From Luteibacter aegosomatis (GTDB lineage: Bacteria > Pseudomonadota > Gammaproteobacteria > Xanthomonadales > Rhodanobacteraceae), in contig NZ_CP095740.1 in assembly GCF_023078455.1 (NCBI RefSeq), forward strand, positions 3,770,001 through 3,834,000: a DNA stretch of 64,000 bases, read 5' to 3'. How positions within the stretch are numbered: position 1 is the first letter of the stretch; the number at the start of each line of letters is the position of its first letter. A program made the translations under genes and the position numbers. Positions 35,653-43,562 of the stretch are shown here, in pieces. The notes under the pieces were generated by a model, which saw only the letters and a program-made list of their open reading frames with translations, was not told the DNA's origin and searched no databases.

Positions 35653-35917
35653 TGTTCAATCCCTCTTGGACCCGCCGGACCTGGGAAGCCACCCCGGCCC
35701 CCCTTCCAAACCCGCCGGGCTCACATGCGAATTCCCACTATAGCAGCGCCCGATGACCGCCACAGCCCCGCAAGAACCATACCGAGGAGGTGCTTTTCTG
35801 TAGCAATTATGGGCTATGCTCGGATCAACGCCCCCTTGCGGGGCGGGTTCGCGCCGCGAACCGCACGGAGTTCGGCTTGCTGGAACGCTCTTTCGCGTAC
35901 GTGAAGGACGAGACCCG

Positions 35918-36526
35918 ATGACGATGGAAGTGCACCAAGAGGATTTGCCGAAAATGGCGGCGCTGCACGCCACCCGCGTGCTGTCGCTCGACGCCGGCGG
36001 GCGGATCCTCGACTGGATCAGCTGGCAGGACGCCGTCTGCCTCTACGTCCGGGGGGTGGTTGCCTGGACCCTGGGCGACCCCTGCGTCACGGTCCACGGC
36101 GGCATCAGCCGGGAGAGCGGCGAACAGAGCACCCTCCAGCTCCACCCGATCGTCGCCAGCACGGGCCATTGCCGCGAACACGCCATCGATCCGGCGCCCG
36201 CCCTCACCAACACCGCCCTGTTCGCCCGCGACCGGCATCTGTGCCTGTATTGCGGACAGCAGTTCACCCGCCACGCCCTCACCCGCGACCACGTCGTGCC
36301 CCTGTCCAAGCGCGGCCAGGACGAATGGGAAAACGTGGTCAGCGCCTGCCTGTCGTGCAACCTGCGCAAGAGCAACCGCACGCCGCAACAGGCCAACATG
36401 CCCCTCCTGGCCGTGCCTTACCGGCCGAGCTGGGTGGAGCACCTGATCCTCTCCAACCGCAACATCCTGGCCGACCAGATGGAGTTCCTCGTGAGCCACC
36501 TGCCACGGGACCGCCGCCGGGCCTGA
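35918..36526 (+). CDS. HNH endonuclease-domain protein
   Basis: 202 residues from the ATG at 35918 (MTMEVHQED); an ATG two codons later is possible. The first 90 residues have no recognised domain. HNH core: C109/C112 (CLYCGQQF), catalytic D124-H125 (TRDHVVPLSKRG), N139 (EWENVVSAC) and C144/C147 (CLSCNLRKSNRTP), giving the zinc-held fold of HNH nucleases. Such stand-alone proteins are common and mostly uncharacterised; some are McrA-like or repair-linked. Two short hairpins (35829-35845, 35846-35862) lie upstream. dxs follows 76 bases later. Confidence 0.87.
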   Translation: MTMEVHQEDLPKMAALHATRVLSLDAGGRILDWISWQDAVCLYVRGVVAWTLGDPCVTVHGGISRESGEQSTLQLHPIVASTGHCREHAIDPAPALTNTALFARDRHLCLYCGQQFTRHALTRDHVVPLSKRGQDEWENVVSACLSCNLRKSNRTPQQANMPLLAVPYRPSWVEHLILSNRNILADQMEFLVSHLPRDRRRA

Positions 36527-36602
36527 ACCCGCGCCCGGCATGCCTGAGGTTTTTCACACCCCGTCCCTTGCCCCGACACGCCCGTAGGCCAACAATACGG
36601 GC

Positions 36603-38498
36603 ATGAACGACCTCTCCCACTACCCCTATCTGGCGCAGATCGACTCGCCGGAGGATCTCCGCCGTTTCCCGGCGGACGAACTGCCGGCCATCGCCGACGA
36701 ACTGCGCCGCTACCTGATCGAGGCGGTGGCCTCGTCGGGCGGTCATTTCGGCGCGGGCCTGGGCGTGGTGGAACTCACGGTGGCGCTGCACCACGTCTTC
36801 GACACCCCGGTGGACCGCCTGGTGTGGGACGTCGGGCATCAGTGCTATCCGCACAAGATTCTCACCGGTCGGCGAGACCGCATCACCTCGATCAAGAAAA
36901 AGGACGGCCTCGCACCGTTCCCCAACCGCGACGAGAGCGAGTACGACACCTTCGGCGTCGGCCACTCCTCCACGTCGATCTCGGCTGCGCTGGGCATGGC
37001 CATCGCGCTTCAGCGTCGCGGCGACCCGCGCAAGGTGGTGGCGGTGATCGGCGACGGCGCGATGACCGCGGGCATGGCCTTCGAAGCCCTGAACCACGGT
37101 GGCGACATCGAACCGAACATGCTGGTGATCCTCAACGACAACGGCATGTCGATCAGCGAAAACGTCGGCGCGATGACCAAGATGATGGCCCGCGCGATGT
37201 CCAGCCGCACGCTCAACGCGTGGCGTGAACGCGCCAAGAAGGCCATGCCGCGCGAATCCTTCTTCGGCCGCTTCTTCAAGCGCTGGGAGGAGCACGCCAA
37301 GGGCATGTTCGTGCCGTCCACCCTGTTCGAGGAACTGGGCTTCCATTACACCGGCCCCATCGACGGCCACAACATGGCGCAACTGGTGAACGCGCTGGAA
37401 ACGGTGAAAGACCTGCCCGGCCCGCAGCTCATGCATGTCATGACCACCAAGGGCAAGGGCTACGAGCCGGCCGAAAAGGCACAGATCGAATACCACGCGG
37501 TGGGGCCGTTCGATCCGGTCGCCGGCCTCGTGAAGAAGGGCGCGCCCGCCAAGCCCACCTATACCGACATCTTCAGCGACTGGCTCTGCGACATGGCCGC
37601 CGCCGACGAACGCCTGCTCGGCATCACCCCCGCCATGCGCGAGGGTTCGGGCCTGGTGCGTTTTTCCAAGGAATACCCCCAGCGCTACTTCGACGTGGCG
37701 ATCGCCGAGCAGCACGCGGTGACGCTCGCCGCGGGCATGGCCGTGGAAGGCGCCAAGCCGGTCGTGGCGATCTATTCCACGTTCCTCCAGCGCGCCTACG
37801 ACCAGGCCATCCACGACGTGGCGTTGCAGAACCTCGACGTCACCTTTGCCATCGACCGCGCCGGCGTGGTCGGCCCCGATGGGGCCACGCATTCGGGCGG
37901 CTTCGACCTGAGCTTCATGCGCTGCCTGCCCAACATGATGATCATGGCGCCGGCCGACGAGAACGAGTGCCGCATGATGCTCAGCACGGGCTTCCGGTAC
38001 GCGGGACCCGCCGCCATCCGCTACCCGCGCGGTACCGGGCCGGGAGCCCGGCTGTCGCCCGATCTCGACACGCTGCCGATCGGCAAGGCCGAGGTGCGTC
38101 GCCGCGGCCGCCACGGGCTGGCGATCCTGTCTTTCGGCACCATGCTCGCGCCCGCCGCGGTGATCGCCGCCGAAGTGGACGCCACGCTGGTCAACATGCG
38201 TTTCGTGAAGCCGCTCGACGAGGAACTCATCCTCGAAATGGCGCGCACGCACGGCGCGTTCGTCACCATCGAGGACAACGCCGTCGCCGGCGGTGCCGGC
38301 GCGGGCGTGGCCGAGTGCCTGGCCGCGCACGGCGTAACGCTGCCGATCCTCCATCTGGGCCTGCCGGACGTGTATCTCGACCACGGCAGCCGCGAGGAAG
38401 TGCTGACGATGGCGGGGCTCGACCTGCCGCAGATCCGCGAGGCAGTCCGCGCGCGGTTTCCGCAGTTCGTGGATGCGCCGGTGGCGAGCGCGGGTTGA
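36603..38498 (+). CDS. dxs: 1-deoxy-D-xylulose-5-phosphate synthase
   Basis: 631 residues. Condenses pyruvate and glyceraldehyde-3-phosphate (thiamine diphosphate) in the first step of the MEP isoprenoid pathway, cytosolic. [23 protein letters not shown], the TPP motif GDGA (150-153) with its downstream [12 protein letters not shown] and [14 protein letters not shown] (catalytic Glu) are all present. It is monocistronic in appearance; prmC converges with only 11 bases between the stops. Confidence 0.97.
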   Translation: MNDLSHYPYLAQIDSPEDLRRFPADELPAIADELRRYLIEAVASSGGHFGAGLGVVELTVALHHVFDTPVDRLVWDVGHQCYPHKILTGRRDRITSIKKKDGLAPFPNRDESEYDTFGVGHSSTSISAALGMAIALQRRGDPRKVVAVIGDGAMTAGMAFEALNHGGDIEPNMLVILNDNGMSISENVGAMTKMMARAMSSRTLNAWRERAKKAMPRESFFGRFFKRWEEHAKGMFVPSTLFEELGFHYTGPIDGHNMAQLVNALETVKDLPGPQLMHVMTTKGKGYEPAEKAQIEYHAVGPFDPVAGLVKKGAPAKPTYTDIFSDWLCDMAAADERLLGITPAMREGSGLVRFSKEYPQRYFDVAIAEQHAVTLAAGMAVEGAKPVVAIYSTFLQRAYDQAIHDVALQNLDVTFAIDRAGVVGPDGATHSGGFDLSFMRCLPNMMIMAPADENECRMMLSTGFRYAGPAAIRYPRGTGPGARLSPDLDTLPIGKAEVRRRGRHGLAILSFGTMLAPAAVIAAEVDATLVNMRFVKPLDEELILEMARTHGAFVTIEDNAVAGGAGAGVAECLAAHGVTLPILHLGLPDVYLDHGSREEVLTMAGLDLPQIREAVRARFPQFVDAPVASAG

Positions 38499-38509
38499 CC
38501 CGTCCGCGA

Positions 38510-39325
38510 TTATCGCGACCGCGCTCCACTCACCCGATCCCGCTCCTCCAGATCCGTGGCCGTGAAGACATCGCTCCATCGCGTGACGTCGAACAGGCGA
38601 CGCACGGCCTCGCCCTGGTTCCAACCGTGTTCGAACAGCAACCAGCCGCCCGGCGAAAGATGCGGCAAGGCATCGCCGACGATGCGGCGTATGTCATCGA
38701 GCCCGTCCGCACCGGATGCCAACGCCGAAAGCGGCTCGAAGCGAAGATCCCCCCGTGACAGGTGCATGTCGCCTTCCTCGATGTAAGGCGGATTGCTGAC
38801 CACCATGTCGAAACGTTCCCCGGCGACCGGCGCGAACCAGTCGCCATGGTGGAATACCACGTCCAACCCAAGGCGCCTCGCGTTGCGCCGCGCGACCTCC
38901 AGCGCCGGTTCGCTCGCATCCACCGCATGCACCGACGCGTCCGGCCGCTCCTTCGCGACAGCCAGCGCGATGGCGCCGCTTCCCGTACCCAGGTCGAGGA
39001 CACGGCCGCCACGCGGCAGGCGCTCGAGGGCCAGCTCCACGAGCCGTTCGGTTTCCGGACGCGGAATGAGCGTGGCGGGCGTGACCTCCAGCGACAACGA
39101 CCAGAAATCCCGCCGCTCCACGATATAGGCCACGGGCTCGCCGGCGGCACGGCGCTTCACCAAGGCATCGAAACGAGCCTGCGCGTCGGAGGCGGGCACG
39201 TCGTCGCCATGGGCGAAGAACCATGCGCGGTTCACTCCCAATGCGTGTGCCAGCAGCGCTTCCGCTTCCAGGCGGTCACCCAACACATCGCCCGCCTGGC
39301 GCAGGATCGTGCGAATATCGTTCAT
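38510..39325 (-). CDS. prmC: Release factor glutamine methyltransferase
   Basis: 271 residues from the ATG at 39323-39325 ([12 protein letters not shown]). Methylates the GGQ glutamine of RF1/RF2 using SAM. The helical N-terminal domain contains [12 protein letters not shown]. The SAM motif is [14 protein letters not shown], and the catalytic NPPY is in [12 protein letters not shown]. The motif [13 protein letters not shown] is specific to PrmC. It is not next to prfA (2228-3310), unlike in enterobacteria. Divergent from the esterase gene, with 36 bases between starts. Confidence 0.95.
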   Translation of the reverse strand: MNDIRTILRQAGDVLGDRLEAEALLAHALGVNRAWFFAHGDDVPASDAQARFDALVKRRAAGEPVAYIVERRDFWSLSLEVTPATLIPRPETERLVELALERLPRGGRVLDLGTGSGAIALAVAKERPDASVHAVDASEPALEVARRNARRLGLDVVFHHGDWFAPVAGERFDMVVSNPPYIEEGDMHLSRGDLRFEPLSALASGADGLDDIRRIVGDALPHLSPGGWLLFEHGWNQGEAVRRLFDVTRWSDVFTATDLEERDRVSGARSR

Positions 39326-39361
39326 GCAGGCATTGTAGTGGCTCGCCCCTACAATCCGCGG

Positions 39362-40252
39362 ATGCGCATCCCCTTCCTCCTGTTCGCCCTGCTGTGCCTG
39401 ACCGGCTGCCACGCGACCTTCTTCGCGGCGGTGAACGCCACGCAGCCCGGTTCCGGCATCGTCGCCCATCGCGACATCCCGTTCGCACCCGACCGCGACC
39501 TGTCGCTCGACGTCTACGCGCCCCTCCATGCCGAGCACGCGCCGGTGGTGGTGTACTTCTACGGCGGCGACTGGCGCTTCGGCCAGCGAGGCTGGTATCG
39601 CTGGGTGGGCGAGGCACTGGCCCGGCGGGGCGTGGTGGCCATCGTTCCCGACTACCGTCACTGGCCCGCCGTGCGCATGGACGGCTTTCTCCGGGACGGC
39701 GCGGACGCCGTGCGATGGGCAAAGGACCATGCGGCGATGTTCGGCGGGGACGCCTCCGATCTTTTCGTGATGGGCCACTCGTCCGGCGGCCATATCGCGG
39801 CCATGCTGGCCACCGACAAGCAATGGCTTGCCAGCGTGGGCATGAAGCCACGCGATCTGTCCGGCCTCATCGGCGTCGCCGGTGCGTTCGACTTCCTGCC
39901 GCTGGACGAGAAAGCCTATCTCGACATGTTCGGCCGCACCGCCGACGAGCAGGCCCGCTCGCAACCGGTCCATTTCGTCGACGGCGACGAGCCGCCCGCA
40001 CTGCTACTTCAAGGCGAGGCCGACACCGAGGTCTACCCGGCCGAGGCCATCTCGCTCGAAGGCCGTTACCGGCAGATGGGCGAGCCGGTGGAACTGAAGC
40101 TCTATCCCGGACTGGGCCATGAAAAGCTCGTCTTCGCCCTGGGGCCGCTGCATCGCGCCGCTCCGGTGATGGACGACGTGATGCGATTCATCCACGCCCA
40201 AACGGCGCATCGAGACGGCCGTTACCGCGACGACGGAAGCGTGCGCCCGTGA
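39362..40252 (+). CDS. Lipoprotein alpha/beta hydrolase (esterase-like)
   Basis: 296 residues. Lipobox LLCLTGC at about residues 10-16 indicates a lipoprotein. Alpha/beta-hydrolase features: [10 protein letters not shown] in place of the HGGG oxyanion loop, nucleophile elbow GHSSGG (Ser), the acid Asp probably in [13 protein letters not shown], and the His in PGLGHEKLV. It fits the BD-FAE/carboxylesterase family, close to kynurenine formamidase-like and xylan-esterase-like enzymes. Likely faces the periplasm. Substrate unknown. Confidence 0.87.
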   Translation: MRIPFLLFALLCLTGCHATFFAAVNATQPGSGIVAHRDIPFAPDRDLSLDVYAPLHAEHAPVVVYFYGGDWRFGQRGWYRWVGEALARRGVVAIVPDYRHWPAVRMDGFLRDGADAVRWAKDHAAMFGGDASDLFVMGHSSGGHIAAMLATDKQWLASVGMKPRDLSGLIGVAGAFDFLPLDEKAYLDMFGRTADEQARSQPVHFVDGDEPPALLLQGEADTEVYPAEAISLEGRYRQMGEPVELKLYPGLGHEKLVFALGPLHRAAPVMDDVMRFIHAQTAHRDGRYRDDGSVRP

Positions 40253-40259
40253 TCGCCGG

Positions 40260-41162
40260 TCAGCGTTGTTTCATGACGTCGCGCCCTTCCGCATTGCCGC
40301 CGCGTGCCGCGTCGAGCACCTCGGGGTAAGGGTAGTTCAGGCCCAGCAACTGACGGATGTCCGGACCGGCGTTCTCGACGAACGCCTTCGGCAGGGCCGC
40401 GGGCAGGTCTTCCATCGGTTTGACGAATTTGGGCAGGTACTGCGTGATGATCGCGGAGCGGTCGATCGCGCTGCGGTTGGGCATCGCGCAATGCCATACC
40501 GCGCCGAAGAAGACGACGGTGTCGCCCGGCTCGCCGAGCATGCGCTCGCAGCGCTCGAAGAAGCGGTCGCCCTCGTCGGGATAGTGCAGCTCGCGTTGGC
40601 TGCCGGGCACGAAGGCGGTGGCGCCCGTTTCCTCGGTGAACGGGTCGAGCATGATCGTCGCCTGGGCATTCAGGGCGAACGTGGCGTTGATGCGCGCGGG
40701 ATGCGTCCCGGGCGAATGGAAGTCCCAGTAGGGGTAATCGATGTGCGGCTCCTGGCCGGGGCCGCCGGGAAGGATGCGGTTCGCCGCGATCGATCCCATG
40801 ATGAACTCGCTGCCGATGAAGGCGCGCATCACGCGCATGATCGCCGGGTGCGCCGCCATCCGCGAGAAGATGTCGCCTTTCGCCAGCAGGTTCCACACGC
40901 GGCGCTGCAGGTTGATGCGCCCCGCCCGTTCCGCGTCGCCCTGGAAGTGCGTGACCTTGCCGCCGGCCGCGTCGAGATCCGACTCGCGCATCACGATCGC
41001 GCGTGCTTCGGCGATCTCGGCCGCCGTGAAAAGACCGCGCAGCGTGACGGCACCGATGCCGTCGAGCAGTTCGTGGACGATGGCGTCGGTGTCGAGCGTC
41101 GCCTCGGTGAAGACGGGGATCGCGACCGGATGGCGGGCGACGACGGATACATGGGCGTTCAT
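40260..41162 (-). CDS. Phytanoyl-CoA dioxygenase-family oxygenase
   Basis: 300 residues from the ATG at 41160-41162, preceded by GGAG. Fe(II)/2-oxoglutarate oxygenase of the PhyH family. The iron triad is visible: H140-x-D142 (EPHIDYPYWD) and H224 (AVWHCAMPNRS), with R235 as likely 2-oxoglutarate ligand. It is divergent from a Gfo/Idh oxidoreductase across 133 bases holding a perfect LacI-type operator. Such enzymes hydroxylate small molecules, sometimes sugars or osmolytes; the shared control suggests a carbohydrate or polyol substrate (inference). Confidence 0.87.
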   Translation of the reverse strand: MNAHVSVVARHPVAIPVFTEATLDTDAIVHELLDGIGAVTLRGLFTAAEIAEARAIVMRESDLDAAGGKVTHFQGDAERAGRINLQRRVWNLLAKGDIFSRMAAHPAIMRVMRAFIGSEFIMGSIAANRILPGGPGQEPHIDYPYWDFHSPGTHPARINATFALNAQATIMLDPFTEETGATAFVPGSQRELHYPDEGDRFFERCERMLGEPGDTVVFFGAVWHCAMPNRSAIDRSAIITQYLPKFVKPMEDLPAALPKAFVENAGPDIRQLLGLNYPYPEVLDAARGGNAEGRDVMKQR

Positions 41163-41225
41163 GGCGGCTCCTGCGCGGGACGGATGGAAGGCGGGGGGAT
41201 ACCTCGGCAGCACCACGCTAGGCCG

Positions 41226-41245
41226 ATTTGCAAGCGCTTGCAAAT
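41226..41245. promoter_or_regulatory. LacI-family operator palindrome
   Basis: ATTTGCAAGCGCTTGCAAAT is a perfect 20-bp palindrome with the CG-centred AGCGCT core typical of LacI/GalR operators. It lies between the divergent dioxygenase and Gfo/Idh starts. The likely binder is the LacI-family regulator at 42437-43444. Confidence 0.85.
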
Positions 41246-41295
41246 TGCACCGCAACATCCGTAGAGTCGGACGCACCACTGCTGCGGGACGTCAT

Positions 41296-42459
41296 GTGAA
41301 GAACGAACTGCGTATCGGGCTGATCGGTGCCGGCTACATGGGCAAGGCGCATACCGTCGCCCTGAAAACCGTCGGCCCCACGTTCGAACCCGAGCGGACG
41401 CCCGTCTGCGAGATGATCGCCACGTCCAGCGATGCGGGTGCGGCAGAATTCGCCGGCCGCTGGGGATGGTCGCGCTCGACGGGCGACTGGCGCGCCCTGG
41501 TCGACGACCCGCGGGTCGAAGCCGTGATCGTCGCGACGCCGCCGCGTACGCACGCCGCGATGGTGATGGCCTGCGTCGCCGCGCGAAAGCCAGTCTTCTG
41601 CGAGAAGCCCCTGGGCACGTCGGCCGGGGAATCGCTCGCACTGGCCGAGGCGGTGGAGGGGGCCGGCCTCCCGAACATGGTGGGGTTCAACTACATCCGT
41701 ACGCCGGCCAGCCAGCTCGCGCACCAGATCATCGCCTCCGGCGAGATCGGCGAGGTGATCCAGGTCGCCGCCGAACACGTCGAGGATTACCTGCACGATC
41801 CCGCGCTGCCCGCGTCGTGGCGCACGCGCGTGGCGACCGGCACCGAGGCGGGAGCGCTCGGCGACGTCGCCTCGCACATCGTCAACGCGTGCCTGCGGCT
41901 CGTCGGGCCCATCGACAGCCTCGTTGCCGACACGCGCATCGTGCAGCCCATGCGCCACGGTCCCTCCGGGCCGGAGGCCGTGGAGAACGACGACCAGGGC
42001 CAGATGCTGCTGCGCTTCGCGAACGGCGCGACCGGCAGCCTGAGCTTCAGCCGCATGGCTGCGGGGCGGAAGATGGGCTACACGTACCGCATCACCGGCA
42101 CGCGCGGCGCCATCCATTTCGACCAGGAAGACCAGAACGCCCTCTGGCTGTACGACGCCGCGCGCGATCCGGCGAGGCGAGGTTTCCAGAAACTGCTCAT
42201 GGGTCCCGCGCATCCCGACTACCTCGCCTTCAACCAGGGTGTCGGCCACGGCACCGGGTACAACGAGCAGATCGCCATCGAGATGCGCGACTTTCTCCGC
42301 GCGATCGCCACGGGCGAAAGCGTCTGGCCGACGTTCCGCGACGGTTATGAAGTGGATCGCGTGATCGCCGCCGCGCTCGTGTCGCATCGCGAGCGCCGTT
42401 GGGTGTCGCTAAGGGAACCGACGGCGGAATCCGGCGTCAGCCGAGGCTCGTACGCGTGA
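41296..42459 (+). CDS. Gfo/Idh/MocA family oxidoreductase
   Basis: 387 residues from GTG at 41296 (an overlapping ATG is followed at once by TGA). Rossmann motif GLIGAGYMGKAH at the N-terminus, VIVATPPRTHAAM, the conserved EKP motif (FCEKPLGTS) with catalytic-region Lys, and GDVASHIVNACLRLVG (HxxN/H type active-site His). NAD(P)-dependent dehydrogenases of sugars or inositols. It diverges from the PhyH-type gene and converges with the LacI regulator, overlapping its end by 23 bases. Probably repressed from the palindrome at 41226. Confidence 0.92.
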   Translation: MKNELRIGLIGAGYMGKAHTVALKTVGPTFEPERTPVCEMIATSSDAGAAEFAGRWGWSRSTGDWRALVDDPRVEAVIVATPPRTHAAMVMACVAARKPVFCEKPLGTSAGESLALAEAVEGAGLPNMVGFNYIRTPASQLAHQIIASGEIGEVIQVAAEHVEDYLHDPALPASWRTRVATGTEAGALGDVASHIVNACLRLVGPIDSLVADTRIVQPMRHGPSGPEAVENDDQGQMLLRFANGATGSLSFSRMAAGRKMGYTYRITGTRGAIHFDQEDQNALWLYDAARDPARRGFQKLLMGPAHPDYLAFNQGVGHGTGYNEQIAIEMRDFLRAIATGESVWPTFRDGYEVDRVIAAALVSHRERRWVSLREPTAESGVSRGSYA

Positions 42460-43444
42460 CCAGCTCGCAGGGGAACAGCTTGCTGCGAGGGACGTCGTCG
42501 GGGTTTTCCATCCACGCGACGATGCGTTCGATCGCGTGCAGCACCATGTCCCGGATCGGCTGGCGCACCGTCGTCAGCGCATAGGCGGCCCAGCCGGCCA
42601 GCGGCATGTCGTCGAACCCGACGATGCCGATATCGTCCGGCACGCGTACCCCACGTTCGCGGCAGGCGTCCATCGCACCCATCGCCAACACGTCGTCCGC
42701 GCAGAACACGCCATCGACGTCGTCGTCGCGGTCGAGCAGCGTGTGCATCGCCAGACGGCCGTGCTCGTGCGTGTAGTTGCCCGCGTGGATCGTCTGGCGC
42801 AGCCGCCGGGCCGCCACATCGGCGAAACCCTTGCCGCGGTCGATCGTGGACGCGTCGTGCGCCGAACCGCCGAGGAAGGCCAGGCGGCGCAGGCCGCGCG
42901 CAAGCATCGCATCGGCCGCGAGACGACCGCCGGCGACGTTGTCGACCGTCGCGACCGGCACGGGCGAAGCGCGTCCGGCGCGGCCGAACACGTGCATCAC
43001 CGGCAGCCCCGCCGCGCGGCACGACGCGGCGAATCCATCGGGCGGCGCGGAGGTCGCGATCAGCACCGCGTCCACGTTGTACTGCCGCAGCATGTCCAGC
43101 GCGGCCCTGCCGTCCCCGTCTTCGCCGAGGTTCGCCAGCAGTGGGCGCAGGCCGCGCGCCTGCAGTTCGCGGGTGAACAGGTCGAAAACCTCCATGAAGG
43201 TCGGATTCGCGAAATGGTTCGAGACGAGCCCGATGAGTTCGGTACGGCCCGTCATAAGGCTGCGCGCCAGGGGATTCGGCCGGTAGCCCATCGCCGTCGC
43301 GGCGGCGAGCACGCGCTCGCGCGTCTTCGCCGAGACGCTCGCGCCTTCGGTGAAGGTGCGCGACACGGCGGAGATGGACACGCCCGCGGCTTCCGCGACG
43401 TCGCGTGCGGTGGGCCGTGGCATGGCGGGCGGGCGGGAACTCAT
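42437..43444 (-). CDS. LacI-family transcriptional regulator
   Basis: 335 residues from the ATG at 43442-43444. The N-terminal HTH reads TARDVAEAAGVSISAVSRTF, followed by the hinge helix NPLARSLMTGRT. The periplasmic-binding-like effector domain spans about 65-330 (LIGLVSNHFANPTFMEVFD, IDRGKGFADVA, IGIVGFDDMPLAGW). Its hinge and HTH fit a CG-centred operator such as that at 41226-41245. It is the only DNA-binding gene beside the dioxygenase/oxidoreductase pair. The effector is unknown, probably a sugar. Confidence 0.93.
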   Translation of the reverse strand: MSSRPPAMPRPTARDVAEAAGVSISAVSRTFTEGASVSAKTRERVLAAATAMGYRPNPLARSLMTGRTELIGLVSNHFANPTFMEVFDLFTRELQARGLRPLLANLGEDGDGRAALDMLRQYNVDAVLIATSAPPDGFAASCRAAGLPVMHVFGRAGRASPVPVATVDNVAGGRLAADAMLARGLRRLAFLGGSAHDASTIDRGKGFADVAARRLRQTIHAGNYTHEHGRLAMHTLLDRDDDVDGVFCADDVLAMGAMDACRERGVRVPDDIGIVGFDDMPLAGWAAYALTTVRQPIRDMVLHAIERIVAWMENPDDVPRSKLFPCELVTRTSLG

Positions 43445-43508
43445 GGGCGTAAGGTTAGCGCAGTCGCGCGGTGACGATCGCGGGGCCATGGCGTCGTTGG
43501 CGTCGGCG

Positions 43509-43538
43509 AAAAAAAGCCGGGCGATCGCTCGCCCGGCT
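43509..43538 (-). terminator. Rho-independent terminator of the M1 peptidase gene
   Basis: Stem AGCCGGGCGA/TCGCCCGGCT (43515-43524 and 43529-43538); seven A on the plus strand give the minus-strand T-tract. Confidence 0.88.
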
Positions 43539-43562
43539 CTTCATAGGCAACGCTTCAACCGA

